This document shows, one piece after another, positions 10,563 to 24,062 of a DNA stretch of 64,000 nucleotides; position 1 is the stretch's first letter; each line of letters begins with the position of its first letter. Below the pieces are notes generated by a model that was not told the DNA's origin, searched no databases, and worked only from the letters and a program-made list of their open reading frames with translations. Position numbers and translations under genes: made by a program. This stretch comes from Larix kaempferi. Its lineage: Eukaryota > Streptophyta > Pinopsida > Pinales > Pinaceae. The stretch is from assembly GCA_027924585.1 (NCBI GenBank), contig BSBM01001447.1, positions 930,001-994,000 on the forward strand. Reading direction: 5' to 3'.

Positions 10563-13500
10563 GGATGTCAGATTGGTAGACGAGCGTCCACGGCAAGTTT
10601 CGTAACGTTCCGAGCTATTTTCCCACCCTTTAAGCCCAAGTCTAACGAAAACGCACGATCGAGTTTCAACTTTGACCAACTTCTCAGAATTGAAAATTGA
10701 GCATAGATTTGGATGTCCCGTTGGTGGAAAAATGCGCACGCCAACTTTCGTGACGTTCCGAGCTATTTTCTCACCCTTTAAGCCTAAGTCTAGCAAAATG
10801 CACGGTCGATTTTCAACTTTGACAAACTTCTCGGAATTTAAATTTGAGAATGGATTTGGATGTCAGATTGGTAGACGAGCGTCCACGCCAACTTTCGTAA
10901 CGTTCCGAGCTATTTTCACACCCTTTAAGCCCAAGTCTAGCGAAAACGCACGATCGAGTTTCAACTTTGACTAATTTCTCGGAATTGAAATTCGAGAATA
11001 GTTTTGGATGTCCCATTGGTAGACAAGCGTCCACGCCAACTCTCGTGACGTTCCGAGCTATTTTCTCCCCCTTTAAGCGCAAGTCTAGCGAAAACGCACG
11101 GTCGAGTTTCTAATTTGACCAACTTCTCGGAATATAAATATGAGCATAGATTTGGATGTCCCGTTGGTAGACAAATGCACATGCCAACTTTCGTGACGTT
11201 CCGAGCTATTTTCTTCGCCTTTAAGCCCAACTCTAGCGAAAACGCACGGTCGAGTTTCGAATTTGACCAACTTCTCAGAATTGAAAATTGAGCATAGATT
11301 TGGATGTCCCGTTGGTAGACAAATGCGCACCGCCAACTTTCGTGACGTTCCGAGCTATTTTCTCACCCTTTAAGCCCAAGTCTAGCGAAAATGCACGGTC
11401 GATTTTCAACTTTGACAAACTTCTCGGAATTTAAATTTGAGAATGGATTTGGATGTCACATTGGTAGACGAGCGTCCACGCCAACTTTCGTAACGTTCCG
11501 AGCTATTTTCACACCCTTTAAGCCCAAGTCTAGCGAAAACGCACGATCGAGTTTCAACTTTGACTAACTTCTCGGAATTGAAATTTGAGAATAGATTTGG
11601 ATGTCCCATTGGTAGACAAGCGTCCACACCAACGTTCGTGACGTTCCGAGCTATTTTCTCCCCCTTTAATCCCAAGTCTAGCGAAAACGCACGGTCGAGT
11701 TTCAAAATTGACCAACTTCTCGGAATTGAAAATTGAACATAGATTTGGATGTCCCGTTGGTAGACAAAAGTGCACGCCAACTTTCGTGACGTTTCAAGCT
11801 ATTTTCTCGCCTTTTAAGCCCAAGTCTAGTGAAAACCCACGGTCGATTTTCAACTTTGACCAACTTCTCGGAATTTAAATTGAGAATAGATTTTGATGTC
11901 CCATTTGTAGACATGTGCGCACAGCAACTTTCATGACATTACGAGCTAATTTCACATCCTTTAAGCTCAATTCTAGCGAAAACGCACGATCGAGTTTCAA
12001 CTTTGACCAACTTCTCGGAATTGAAATTTGAGAATAGTTTTGAATGTCCCACTGGTAGACAAGCGTCCACACCAACTTTCGTGACGTTCCGAGCTATTTT
12101 CTCCCCCTTTAAGCCCAAGTCTAGCGAAAACGCACGGTCGAGTTTCCAATTTGACCAACTTCTCGGAATTGAAAATTGAGCATAGATTGGGATGTCCCGT
12201 TGGTAGACAAATGCTCATGACAGCTTTCGTGATGTTCCGAGTTATTTTCTCACCCTTTAAGCCTAAGTCTAACGAAAATGCACAGTCGATTTTCAACTTT
12301 GACCAAATTCTTGGAATTTAAATTTGAGAATAGATTTGGATGTCACATTGGTAGACGAGCGTCCACGCCAACTTTAGTGATGTTCCGAGCTATTTTCACA
12401 CCCTTTAAGCCCAAGTCTAGCGAAAACGCATGATCGAGTTTCAACTTTGACTAACTTCTCGGAATTGAAATTTGAGAATAGTTTTGGATGTCCCATTGGT
12501 AGACAAGCGTCCACACCAACTTTCGTGACGTTCCGAGCTATTTTTTCCACCTTTAAGCCCAAGTCTAGCGAAAACGCGCGGTCGAGTTTTGAATTTCACC
12601 AACTTCTTGGAATGTAAAATCGAGCATAGATTTGGATGTCCCGTTGGCAGACAAATGCGCACGCCAACTTTCGTGACGTTCCGAGCTATTTTCTCACCCA
12701 TTAGGCCTAAGTCTAGCGAAAACGCACAGTCGAGTTTCAAATTCGACCAACTTCTCAGAATTGAAAATTGAGCATAGATTTGGATGTCCCGTTGGTAGAC
12801 AAATGCGCACGCCAACTTTCGTGACGTTCCGAGCTATTTTCTCACCCTTTAAGCCCAAGTGTAGCGAAAACGCACGATCGAGTTTCAACTTTGACTAACT
12901 TCTCGGAATTGAAATTTGAGAATAGTTTTGGATGTCCCATTGGTAGACAAGCGTCCACACCAACTTTCGTGACGTTCCGAGCTATTTTCACACCCTTTAA
13001 GCCCAACTCTAGCGAAAACGCACGGTCGAGTTTCGAATCTAAACAACTTCTCGGAATTGAAAATTGAGCATAGATTTGGATGTCCCATTGGCAGACAAAT
13101 GCGCACGCCAGCTTTCGTGACGTTCTGAGCTATTTTCTCACTCTTTAAGCGTAACTCTAGCGAAAATGCACGGTCGGTTTTCAACTTTGACCAACTTCTC
13201 GAAATATAAATTTGAGAATAGATTTGGATGTCACATTGGTAGACGAGCGCCCACGCCAACTTTTGTGACATTCTAAGCCATTTTCACACCCTTTAAGCCC
13301 AAGTCTAGCAAAAACGCACAGTCGAGTTTTGAATTTGACCAACTTCTCGGAATTTAAATTTGAGAATGTATTTGGATGTCCCATTGGTAGACAAATGCGC
13401 ACGCCAACGTTTGTCACATTATGAGCTAATTTCACACCCCTTTAAGCTCACGTCTAGTGAAAATGCACGGTCGATTTTCAACTTTGACCAACTTCTCGGA

Positions 13501-16500
13501 ATATAAATTTGAGAATAGATTTGGATGTCACATTGGTAGACGAGCGTCCACTCTAACTTTCGTGACGTTCCGATCTATCTTCTCCCCCTTTAAACCCACG
13601 TCTAGTGTAAACGCACGATCGAGTTTCAACTTTGATCAACTTCTCAGAATTGAATTTTTAGAATAGTTTTGGATGTCCCATTGGTAGACAAGCGTCCACA
13701 CCAACTTTCGTGACGTTCCGAGCTATTTTCTCACCCTTTAAGCCTAATTCTAGCGAAAACGCACGGTCGAGTTTCGAATTTGACCAACTTCTCGGAATTA
13801 AAAATTGAGCATAGATTTGGATGTCCCGTTGGTAGACAAATGCGCACGCCAACTTTCGTGACATTCCGAGCTATTTTCTCACCGTTTAAGCCTAAGTGTA
13901 GCGAAAATGCACGATCGATTTTCAACTTTGACCAACTTCTTGGAATTGAAATTTGAGAATAGATTTGGATGTCCCATTGGTAGACAAGCATCCACACCAA
14001 CTTTCGTGACGTTCTGAGTTATTTTCTCCCCCTTTAAGCCCAATTCTAGCGAAAACGCACGGTCGAGTTTCGAATTTGACCAACTTCTCGGAATTGAAAA
14101 TTGAGCATAGATTTGGATCTCCCGTTGGTAGAAAAATGCGCACGCCAACTTTGGTCACATTACGAGCTAATTTCACACCCGTTAAGCTGAAGTCGAGCGA
14201 AAACGCACGGTCGAGTTTTGAATTTGACCAACTTCTTGGCATTGAAAATTGAGCATAGATTTGGATGTACCATTGGTAGAAAAATGCACACGCCAACTTT
14301 CGTGACGTTCCGAGCTATTTTCTCACCCTTTAAAGCCTAAGTCTAGCGAAAACGCACGGTCAAGTTTCGAATTTGACCAACTTCTCGGGATTAAAAATTG
14401 AGCATAGATTTGGATGTGCCATTGGTAAACAAGCGTCCACACCAACTTTCGTGACATTCCGAGCTATTTTCTCACCCTTTAAGCCCAAGTCTAGCGAAAA
14501 TGCAACGGTCGATTTTCAACTTTGACCAACTTCTCGAAATATAAATTTGAGAATAGATTTGGATGTCACATTGGTAGACGAGAGTCCACTCTAATTTTCG
14601 TGAAGTTCCGATCTATCTTCTCCCCCTTTAAACCCAAGTCTAGCGAAAACGCACGATCGAGTTTCAACTTTAACCAACTTCTCGGAATTGAAATTTGAGA
14701 ATAGTTTTGGATGTCCCATTGGTAGACAAGCGTCCACACCAACTTTCGTGACGTTCCGAGCTATTTTCTCCCCCTTTAAGCCCAAGTCTAGAGAAAACAT
14801 ACAGTCGAGTTTCGAATTTGACCAATTTCTCATAATTGAAAATTGAGCATAGATTTGGATGTCCCATTGGTAGACAAATGCGCACGCCAACTTTCATGAC
14901 GTTTCAAGCTATTTTTTCACCCTTTAAGCCCAAGTCTAGCGAAAATGCACGGTCGATTTTCAACTTTGACCAACTTTTCGGAATATAAATTTGAGAATAG
15001 ATTTGGATGTCACATTGTTAGACGAGCATCCACGCCATCTCTCGTGACGTTCCGATCTATTTTCTCCCCCTTTAAGCCCAAGTCTAACGAAAACGCATGA
15101 TTGAGTTTCAACTTTGACCAACTTCTCGGAATTTAAATTTGAGAATAGATTTGGTTGTCCCGTTGATAGACGAGCGTTCACGCCAACTTTCGTAACGTTC
15201 TTAGCTATTTTCACACCCTTTAAGCCCAAGTCTAGCGAAAACGCACGATCGAGTTTCAACTTTGATTAAATTCTTGGAATTGAAATTTGAGAATAGTTTT
15301 GGATGTCCCATTGGTAGACAAGCGTCCACACCAACTTTCTTGACGTTCCGAGCTATTTTCACACCCTTTAAGCCCAACTCTAGCGAAAACGCACGGTCGA
15401 GTTTTGAATCTGAACAACTTCTTGGAATTGAAAATTGAGCATAGATTTGGATGTCCCGTTGGTAGACAAATGCACACGCGAACTTTCGTGACATTCCGAG
15501 CTATTTTCTCACCCTTTAAGCCTAAGTGTAGCGAAAATGCACGATCGATTTTCAACTTTGACCAACTTCTCGAAATATAAATTTGAGAATAGATTTGGAT
15601 GTCACATTGGTAGACGAGCGTCCCACGCCAACTTTCGTGACGTTCCGATCTATTTTCACACCCTTTAAGCCCAAGTCTACGGACAACGCATGGTCGAGTT
15701 TCGAATTTGACCAACTTCTCAGAATTAAAAATTGAGCATAGATTTGGATGTCCCGTTGGTAGACAAATGCGCACGCCAACTTTCATGACATTCCGAGCTA
15801 TTTTCTCACCATTTAAGCCCAAGTCTAGCAAAAATGCACGGTCGATTTTCAACTTTGACCAACTTCTCGGAATATAAATTTGAGAATAGATTTGGATGTC
15901 CCATTGGTAGGCAAGCGTCCACACGAACGTTTGTGACGTTCCGAGCTATTTTCTCCCTCCTTAAGCCCAAGTCTAGTGAAAAAGCACGGTCAAGTTTCGA
16001 ATTTGACCAACTTCTCGGAATTGAAAATTGAGAATAGATTTGGATGTCCCGTTGGCAGACAAATGCGCACGCCAACTTTCGTGACGTTCCGAGCTATTTT
16101 CACACCCTTTAAGCCCAAGTCTAGCGAAAGCGCACGATTGAGTTTCAACTTTGTCCAACTTCTCGGAATCGAAATTCGAGAATAGTTTTGGATGTCCCAT
16201 TGGTAGAAAAGTGTCCACACCAACTTTCGTGATGTTCCGAGCTATTTTCTCCCCCTTTAAGCCCAAGTCTAGCAAAACGCACGATCGAGTTTCAACTTTG
16301 ACTAACTTCTCGGAATTGAAGTTTGAGAATAGTTTGGGATGTCCCATTGGTACACGAGCGTCCACGCCAACTTTCGTAACGTTCCAAGTTATTTTCACAC
16401 CCTTTAAGCCCAAGTCTAGTGAAAACGCACGGTCGAGTTTCAAATTTGACCAACTTCTCAGAAAAAAAAATTGAGCATAGATTTGGCTGTCCTGTTGGTA

Positions 16501-16900
16501 GACAAATGTGCACGCCAACTTTTGTGACTTTCCGACCTATTTTCTCAACCTTTAATCCTAAGTCTAGCGAAAATGCACGGTTGATTTTCAACTTTGACCA
16601 ACTTCTCGGAATATAAATTTGAGAATAGATTTGGATGTCGCATTGGCAGGCGAGGGTCCACACCAACTTTCGTGAAGTTCCGAGCTATTTTCACTCCCTT
16701 TAAGCCCAAGTCAAGCGAAAATGCACGATCGAGTTTCAACTTTGACCAACTTCTCGAAATTTAAATTTGAGAATAGTTTTGGATGTCGCATTGGTAGGCG
16801 AGGGTCCACGCCAACTTTCGTGAAGTTCTGAGTTATTTTCACACCCTTTAAGCCCAAGTCTAGCGAAAATGCACGATCGAGTTTCAACTTTGACCAACTT
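10563..16900. repeat. Block B, copy 1
   Basis: This block pairs with B'' (56,805-63,240) at offsets of about 45.6-46.5 kb that change by whole monomers. Shared rare marks include TTAGGCCTAAGTCTAGCG near 12.70 and 58.61 kb, GAATCTAAACAACTTC, GACGAGAGTCCACTC, GTCCCGTTGATAGACGAGCG and CAGAAAAAAAAATTGAGC near 16.46 and 62.81 kb. It mixes trimers with a few M4-like monomers near 11.9 kb. No gene or foreign insert is seen. Confidence 0.8.
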
Positions 16901-18420
16901 CTCGGAATTGAAATTTGAGAATAGTTTTGGATGTCCCATTGGTAGACAAGCATCCACACCAACTTTCATGACGTTCTGAGCTATTTTCTCCCCCTTTAAG
17001 CCCAAGTCTAGCGAAAATGCACGGTCGAGTTTCCAATTTGACCAACTTCTCGGAATAAAAAATTGAGCATAGATTTGGATGTCCCGTTGGTAGACAAATG
17101 CGCACACCAACTTTCGTGACGTTCCGAGCTATTTTCTCACCCTTTAAGCCTAAGTGTAGCGAAAATGCATGGTCGATTTTCAACTTTGACCAACTTCTCG
17201 GAATTTAAATTTGCGAATGGATTTGGATGTCACATTTGTAGACGAGCGTCCACGCCAACTTTCGTGACGTTCCGAGCTATTTTCGCTCCCTTTAAGCCCA
17301 AGTCTAGCGAAAACGCACGATTGAGTTTCAACTTTGACTAACTTCTTGGAATTGAAATTTGAGAATAGTTTTGGATGTCCCATTGGTACACGAGCGTCCA
17401 CGCCAAATTTCGTAACGTTCCGAGTTCTGTTCACACCCTTTAAGCCCAAGTCTAGCGAAAATGCACGATCCAGTTTCAACTTTGATTAACTTCTCGGAAT
17501 TGAAATTTCAGAATAGTCTTGGATGTCGCATTGGTAGACAAGCGTCCACACCAACTTTCGTGACGTTCCGAGCTATTTTCTCCCCCTTTAAGCCCAAGTC
17601 TAGTGAAAACGCACGGTCGAGTTTCGAATTTGACCAACTTCTCGGAATTGAAAATTGAGCATAGATTTGGATGTCCCGTTGGTAGACAAATGCGCACGCC
17701 AACTTTAGTGACGTTCCGAGCTATTTTCACACCCTTTAAGCCCAAGTCTAGAGAAAACGCACGATCGAGTTTCAACTGTGCCCAACTTCTCGGAATCGAA
17801 ATTCCAGAATAGTTTTGGATGTCCCATTGTTAGACAAGCGTCCACACCAACTTTCGTGACGTTCCGAGCTATTTTCTCCCCCTTTAAGCCCAAGTCTAGC
17901 GAAAATGCACGGTCGATTTTCAACTTTGACCAACTTCTCGGAATATAAATTTCAGAATAGATTTGGATGTCGCATTGGTAGACGAGCGTCCACGCCAACT
18001 TTTGTGACGTTCCGAGCTATTTTCTCCCTCTTTAAGCCCAAGTCTAGTGAAAACGCACGGTCGAGTTTCAAATTTGACCAACTGCTCGAAATTGAAAATT
18101 GAGCATAGATTTGGCTGTCCCGTTGGTAGACAAATGCGGACGCCAACTTTCGTGACTTTCCGACCTATTTTCTCACCCTTTAAGCCTAAGTCTAGGGAAA
18201 ATGCACCGTTGATTTTCAACTTTGAGCAACTTTTCGGAATATAAATTTGAGAATAGATTTGGATGTCGCATTGGTAGGCGATGGTCCACGGCAACTTTCG
18301 TGAAGTTTTGAGCTATTTTCACACCCTTTAAGCCCAAGTCTAGCGAAAACGCACGATCGAGTTTCAACTTTGACCAACTTCTCGGAATTTAAATTTGAGA
18401 ATAGTTTTGCATATCCCATT
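16545..18420. repeat. Cassette of monomers with the GTAGGCGAGGGTCC variant
   Basis: Monomers carrying CATTGGTAGGCGAGGGTCCA (some with GGCAGGCGAGGG or GGCGATGG) and GTGAAGTTC occur near 16.65, 16.80 and 18.28 kb. The same variant clusters near 22.83, 26.0-26.3, 40.85-41.15, 44.3-44.45 and 63.0-63.15 kb, with a related CAAGGGTCC form near 2.25 kb. It usually sits beside an M1-like monomer with CAAGCATCCACACC and CTTTCATGACG. The cassette has been dispersed between blocks B, C and D. Confidence 0.7.
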
Positions 18421-21400
18421 GGTAGACGAGCGTCCACGCCAACTTTCGTGACGTTCCGAGCTATTTTCTCCCCCTTTAAGCCCAAGTCTAGTGAAAACGC
18501 ACGGTCGAGTTTCGAATTTGACTAACTTCTCGGAATTAAAAATTGAGCATAGATTTGAATGTCCCGTTGGTAGACAAATGCGCACGCCAACTTTCGTAAC
18601 GTTCCGAGCTATGCACCGTCGATTTTCAACTTTGACCAACTTCTCAGAATTTGATTTTGCGAATGGATTTGGATGTCACATTGGTAGACGAGCGTCGACG
18701 CCAACTTTCGTGACATTCCGAGCTATTTTCGAACCCTTTAAGCCCAAGTCTAGCGAAAATGCACGATCGAGTTTCAACTTTGACTAACTTCTCGGAATTG
18801 AAATTTTAGAATAGTTTTGGATGTCCGATTGGTACACGAGCGTCCACGCCAACTTTCGTGACGTTCCGAGCTATTTTCACACCCTTTAAGCCCAAGTCTA
18901 GCGAAAACGCACAGTCGAGTTTCGAATTTGATTAACTTCTCGGAGTTGAAAATTGAGAATAGTTTTGGATGTCCCATTGGTAGACAAGCGTCCACACCAA
19001 CTTTCGTGACGTTCCGAGCTATTTTCTCCCCCGTTTAAGCCCAAGTCAAGCGAAAACGCACGATTGAGTTTCAACTTTGACCAACTTCTTGGAATTGAAA
19101 TTTGAGAATAGTTTTGGATGTTCCATTGGTAGACAAGCGTCCACACCAACTTTCGTGACGTTTCGAGCTATTTTCTCCCCCTTTAAGCCCAAGTCTAGCG
19201 AAAACGAACGGTCGAGTTTCGAATTTGACCAACTTCTCGGAATTGAAAATTGAGTATAGATTTGGATGTCCCGTTGGTAGACAAATGCGCACGCCAACTT
19301 TCGTGACGTTCGGAGCTATTTTCTCACCCTTTAAGCCCAAGTCTAGCGAAAACGTACGATCGAGTTTCAACTTTGACCAACTTCTCGGAATTGAAAATTG
19401 AACATAGATTTCAATGTCCCGTTGGTAGACAAATGCGCACGCAAACTTTCGTGACGTTCCGAGCTATTTTCTCACCCTTTAAGCCTAAGTCTAGCGAAAA
19501 CGTACGATCGAGTTTCAACTTTGACCAACTTCTCGGAATTTAAATTTGAGAATAGTTTTGGATGTCCCATTGGTAGACGAGCGTCCACGCCAACTTTCGT
19601 GACGTTCCAAGCTATTTTCTCCCCCTTTAAGCCCAAGTCTAGTGAAAACGCACGGTCGAGTTTCGAATTTGACCAACTTCTCGGAATTAAAAATTGAGCA
19701 TAGATTTGGATGTCCTGTTGGTAAACAAATGCGCACGCCAACTTTCAGGACGTTCCGAGCTATTTTCTCACCCTTTAAGCCTAAGTGTAGCGAAAATGAA
19801 CGGTCGATTTTCAACTTTGACCAACTTCTCGGAATTTAAATTTGCGAATGGATTTTGATGTCACATTGGTAGACGAGCGTCCACGCCAACTTTCGTGACG
19901 TTCCGAGCTATTTTCGCACCCTTTAAGCCCAAGTCTAGCGAAAACGCACGACCGAGTTTCAACTTTGACTAACTTCTCGGAATTGAAATTTGAGAATAGT
20001 TTTGGATGTCCCATTGGTAGAAAAGCGTCCACAACAACTTTCGTGACGTTCCGAGCTATTTTCTCCCCGTTTAAGCCCAAGTCAAGCGAAAACGCACGAT
20101 CGAGTTTCGAATTTGACCAACTTCTCAGAATTGAAAATTGAGCATAGATTTGGATGTCCCGTTGGTAGACAAATGCGCACGCCAACTTTCGTGACGTTCT
20201 GAGCTATTTTCTCACCCTTTAAGCCTAGGTCTAGCGAAAACGCATGGTCGAGTTTTGAATTTGACCAACTTCTCGGAATTGAAAATTGAGCATAGATTTC
20301 GATGTCCCATTGGTAGACAAATGCTTACACGAACTATCGTGACGTTCCGAGCTATTTTCGCACCCTTTAAGCCCAAGTCTAGCGAAAACGCACGACCGAG
20401 TTTCAACTTTGACTAACTTCTCCGAATTGAAAATTGAGAATAGTTTTGGATGTCCCATTGGTAGACAAGCGTCCACACCAACTTTCGTGACGTTCGAAGC
20501 TATTTTCTCCCCTTTTAAGCCCAAGTCTAGCGAAAACGCACGGTCGAGTTTCGAATTTGACCAACTTCTCGGAATTGAAAATTGAGCATAGATTTGAATG
20601 TCCCGTTGGTAGACAAATGCTCAGGCCAACTTTCGTGACGTTCCGAGCTATTTTCTCACCCTTTAAGCCTAAGTGTAGAGAAAATGCACGATCGATTTTC
20701 AACTTTGACCAACTTCTCGGAATTTAAATTTGCGAATAGATTTGGATGTCACATTGGTAGACGAGCGTACACGCCAACATTCGTAACGTTTCGAGCTATT
20801 TTCACACCCTTTAAGTCCAAGTCTAGTGAAAACGCACGAACGAGTTTCAACGTTGACCAACTTCTCGGAATTTAAAATTGAGAATAGTTTTGGATGTCCC
20901 ATTGGTAGACGAGCGTCCACGCCAACTTTCATGACGTTCCGAGCTATTTTCTCCCCCTTTAAGCCCAAGTCTAGCGAAAACGCACGATCGAGTTTCAACT
21001 TTGACCAACTTCTCGAAATTGAAATTTGAAAATAGTTTTGGATGTCCCATTGGTAGACAAGCGTCCACACCAACTTTCGTGACTTTCCGAGCTATTTTCT
21101 CCCCCTTTAAGCCCAAGTCTAGCGAGAACGCACGGTCGAGTTTCGAATTTGACCAACTTCTCGGAATTGAAAATTGAGCATAGATTTGGATGTCTCGTTG
21201 ATAGACAAATGCGCACGCCAACTTTCGTGACGTTCCGAGCTATTTTCTCACCCTTTAAGCCTAAGTGTAGAGAAAATGCACGGTCGATTTTCAACTTTGA
21301 CCAACTTCTCGGAATTTAAATTTGCGAATAGTTTTGGATGTCCCATTGGTAGACAAGTGTCCACACCAACTTTCGTGACGTTCCGAGCTATTTTCTCCCA

Positions 21401-21986
21401 CTTTAATCCCAAGTCTAGTGAAAACGCACGGTCGAGTTTCGAATTTGACCAACTTCTCGGAATTGAAAATTGAGCATAGATTTGGATGTCCCATTGGTAG
21501 ACAAATGCGCACGCCAACTTTCGTGACGTTCCGAGCTATTTTCTCACCCTTTAAGCCTAAGTCTAGCGAAAACGCACGGTCGAGTTTCGAATTTGACCAA
21601 CTTCTCGGAATTTAAAATTGAGCATAGATTTGGATGTCCCGTTGGTAGACAAATGCGCACGCCAACTTTCGTCACATTACGAGCAAATTTCACACCCTTT
21701 AAGCTCAAGTCAAGCGAAAACGCACGGTTGAGTTTCAAGTTTGTCCAACTTCTCGGAATTGAAAATTGAGCATAGATTTGGATGTCCCGTTTATAGACAA
21801 ATGCGCACGCCAACTTTCGTGATGTTCCAAGCTATTTTCTCACCCTTTAAGCCTAAGTCTAGCGAAAACGCACGATCGAGTTTCAACTTTGATTAACTTC
21901 TCGGAATTGAAATTTGAGAATAGTTTTGGATGTCCCACTGGTAGACAAGCGTCCACACCAACTTTCGTGACGTTCCGAGCTATTTT
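16901..21986. repeat. Block C
   Basis: A mainly trimeric stretch between block B and the 18-kb duplication. Its 19.40-21.6 kb part matches 2.07-4.5 kb. Its 17.3-18.0 kb part resembles 45.5-46.1 kb at an offset of 28,162 bp (shared AGAATAGTCTTGGATGTCGC). Its right end (21.6-21.98 kb) resembles 48.75-49.15 kb through GTTTCAAGTTTGTCC and CCCGTTTATAGACAAATGCG. It is therefore a mosaic of sequences found elsewhere in the window. Confidence 0.65.
18557..18670 (+). repeat. 114-bp truncated monomer
   Basis: GTTCCGAGCTATGCACCGTC joins the core directly to the GCACGG region, a 34-bp loss. I see it only here, so it postdates the segmental duplications or was lost elsewhere. Confidence 0.85.
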
Positions 21987-23259
21987 CTCCCACTTTAATC
22001 CCAAGTCTAGTGAAAACGCACGGTCGAGTTTCGAATTTTACCAACTTCTCGGAATTGAAAATTGAGCATAGAGTTGGATGTGCCGTTGGTAGAAAAATGC
22101 GGACACCAACTTTTGTGACGTTCCGAGCTATTTTCTCACCCTTTAAGCCTAAGTCTAGCGAAAACGCACGGTCGAGTTTCGAATTTGACCAACTTCTCGG
22201 AATTAAAAATTGAGCATAGATTTGGATGTCCCGTTGGTAGACAAATGCGCACGCCAACTTTAGTCACGTTCCGAGCTATTCTCTCACCCTTTAAGCCTAA
22301 GTCTAGCGAAAACGCACGGTCGAGTTTCGAATTTGACCAACTTCTCGGAATTAAAAATTGAGCATAGATTTGGATGTCCCATTGGTAGACAAATGCGCAC
22401 GCCAACTTTCATGACATTCCGAGCTATTTTCTCACCCTTTAAGCCCAAGTCCAGCGAAAATGCACGGTCGATTTTCAACTTTGACCAACTTCACGGAATA
22501 TAAATTTGAGAATAGATTTGAATGTCCCATTGGTAGGCAAGCGTCCACACGAACGTTTGTGACGTTCCGAGCTATTTTCTCCCTCCTTAAGCCCAAGTCT
22601 AGTGAAAACGCATGGTCGAGTTTCAAATTTGACCAACTTCTCAGAATAAAAAATTGAGCATAGATTTGGCTGTCCCGTTGGTAGACAAATGCGCACGCCA
22701 ACTTTCGTGACTTTCCGACCTATTTTCTCACCCTTTAATCCTAAGTCTAGCGAAAATGCACGGTCGATTTTCAACTTTGACCAACTTCTCGGAATATAAA
22801 TTTGAGAATAGATTTGGATGTCGCATTGGTAGGCGAGGGTCCACGCCAACTTTCGTGAAGTTCTGAGCTATTTTCACACCCTTTAATCCCAAGTCTAGCG
22901 AAAATGCATGATCGAGTTTCAACTTTGACCAACTTCTCGGAATTGAAATTTGAGAATAGTTTTGGATGTCCCATTGGTAGACAAGCATCCACACCAACTT
23001 TCATGACGTTCCGAGCTATTTTCTCCCCCTTTAAGCCCAAGTCTAGCGAAAATGCACGGTCGAGTTTCCAATTTGACCAACTTCTCGGAATAGAAAATTG
23101 AGCATAGATTTGGATGTCATGTTGGTAGACAAATGCGCACGCCAACGTTCGTGACGTTCTGAGCTATTTTCTCACCCTTTAAGCCTAAGTCTAGCGAAAA
23201 CACATGGTCGAGTTTCGAATTTGACCAACTTCTCGGAATTAAAAATTGAGCATAGATTT

Positions 23260-23322
23260 GGATGTCCCGTTGGTAGAAAAATGCGCACGCCAACTTTCGT
23301 CACATTACGAGCTAATGGATTT
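23260..23322 (+). repeat. 63-bp truncated monomer
   Basis: Same CGAGCTAATGGATT junction as at 893. The following monomer starts with TCGATGTCACATTAGTAGAC. The counterpart in D' is at 41,570. Confidence 0.9.
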
Positions 23323-23914
23323 CGATGTCACATTAGTAGACGAGCGTCCACGCCAACTTTCGTGACATTCTGAGCTATTTTCACACCCTTTAGGCCCAAG
23401 TCTAGCGAAAACGCACGATCGAGTTTCAACTTTGACTAACTTCTCGGAATTTAAATTTGAGAATAGTTTTGGATGTCCCATTGGTAGACAAGCGTCCACA
23501 CCAACTTTCGTGACGTTCTGAGCTATTTTCTCCCCCTTTAAGCCCAAGTCTAGTGAAAACGCACGGTCAAGTTTCGAATTTGACCAACTTCTCGGAATTA
23601 AAAATTGAGCATAGATTTGGATGTCCCGTTGGTAGACAAATGCGCACGCCAACTTTCGTGACGTTCCGAGCTATTTTCTCACCCTTTAAGCCTAAGTGTA
23701 GCGAAAATGCACGGTCCATTTTCAACTTTGACCAACTTTTCGAAATTTAAATTTGCGAATGGATTTGGATGTCACATTGGTAGACGAGCGTCCACGCCAA
23801 CTTTCGTGACGTTCCGAGCTATTTTCTCCCCCTTTAAGCCCAAGTCTAGTGAAAACGCACGGTCGAGTTTCGAATTTGACCAACTTCTCGAAATTGAAAA
23901 TTGAGCATAGATTT

Positions 23915-24062
23915 GGATGTCCCGTTGGTAGACAAATGCGCACGCCAACTTTCGTGACGTTCCGAGCTATTTTCACACCCTTTAAGCCCAAGTCTAGCGA
24001 AAGCGCACGATCGAGTTTCAACTTTGTCCAACTTCTCGGAATCGAAATTCGAGAATAGTTTT
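23915..24062 (+). repeat. Hybrid monomer M5 (M2 left half, M3 right half)
   Basis: A 148-bp monomer whose first part is M2 (CCGTTGGTAGACAAATGCGC) and whose second part is M3 (TTTTCACACCCTTTAAGCCC, CGATCGAGTTTCAACTTTG, AATAGTTTTGG). The switch lies in the shared core CAACTTTCGTGACGTTCCG. It also has private marks: GCGAAAGCGCACG, CTTTGTCCAACTT and GGAATCGAAATTCGAG. These marks recur in tens of copies from about 1.4 kb (1,429) to the window end, densest at 23.8-32.3 and 42-48 kb. It is best explained as a crossover product that was then amplified. Confidence 0.85.

Noticed and set aside
15256-15924. 222-codon minus-strand open frame, and several hundred others of 60-217 codons on both strands, considered as genes
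   Set aside because: All are translations of the satellite in different registers. Near-identical peptides recur every 148 or 444 bp on both strands. No recognisable domain, start context or codon structure is seen, and overlapping frames are equally open. None is reported as a CDS.
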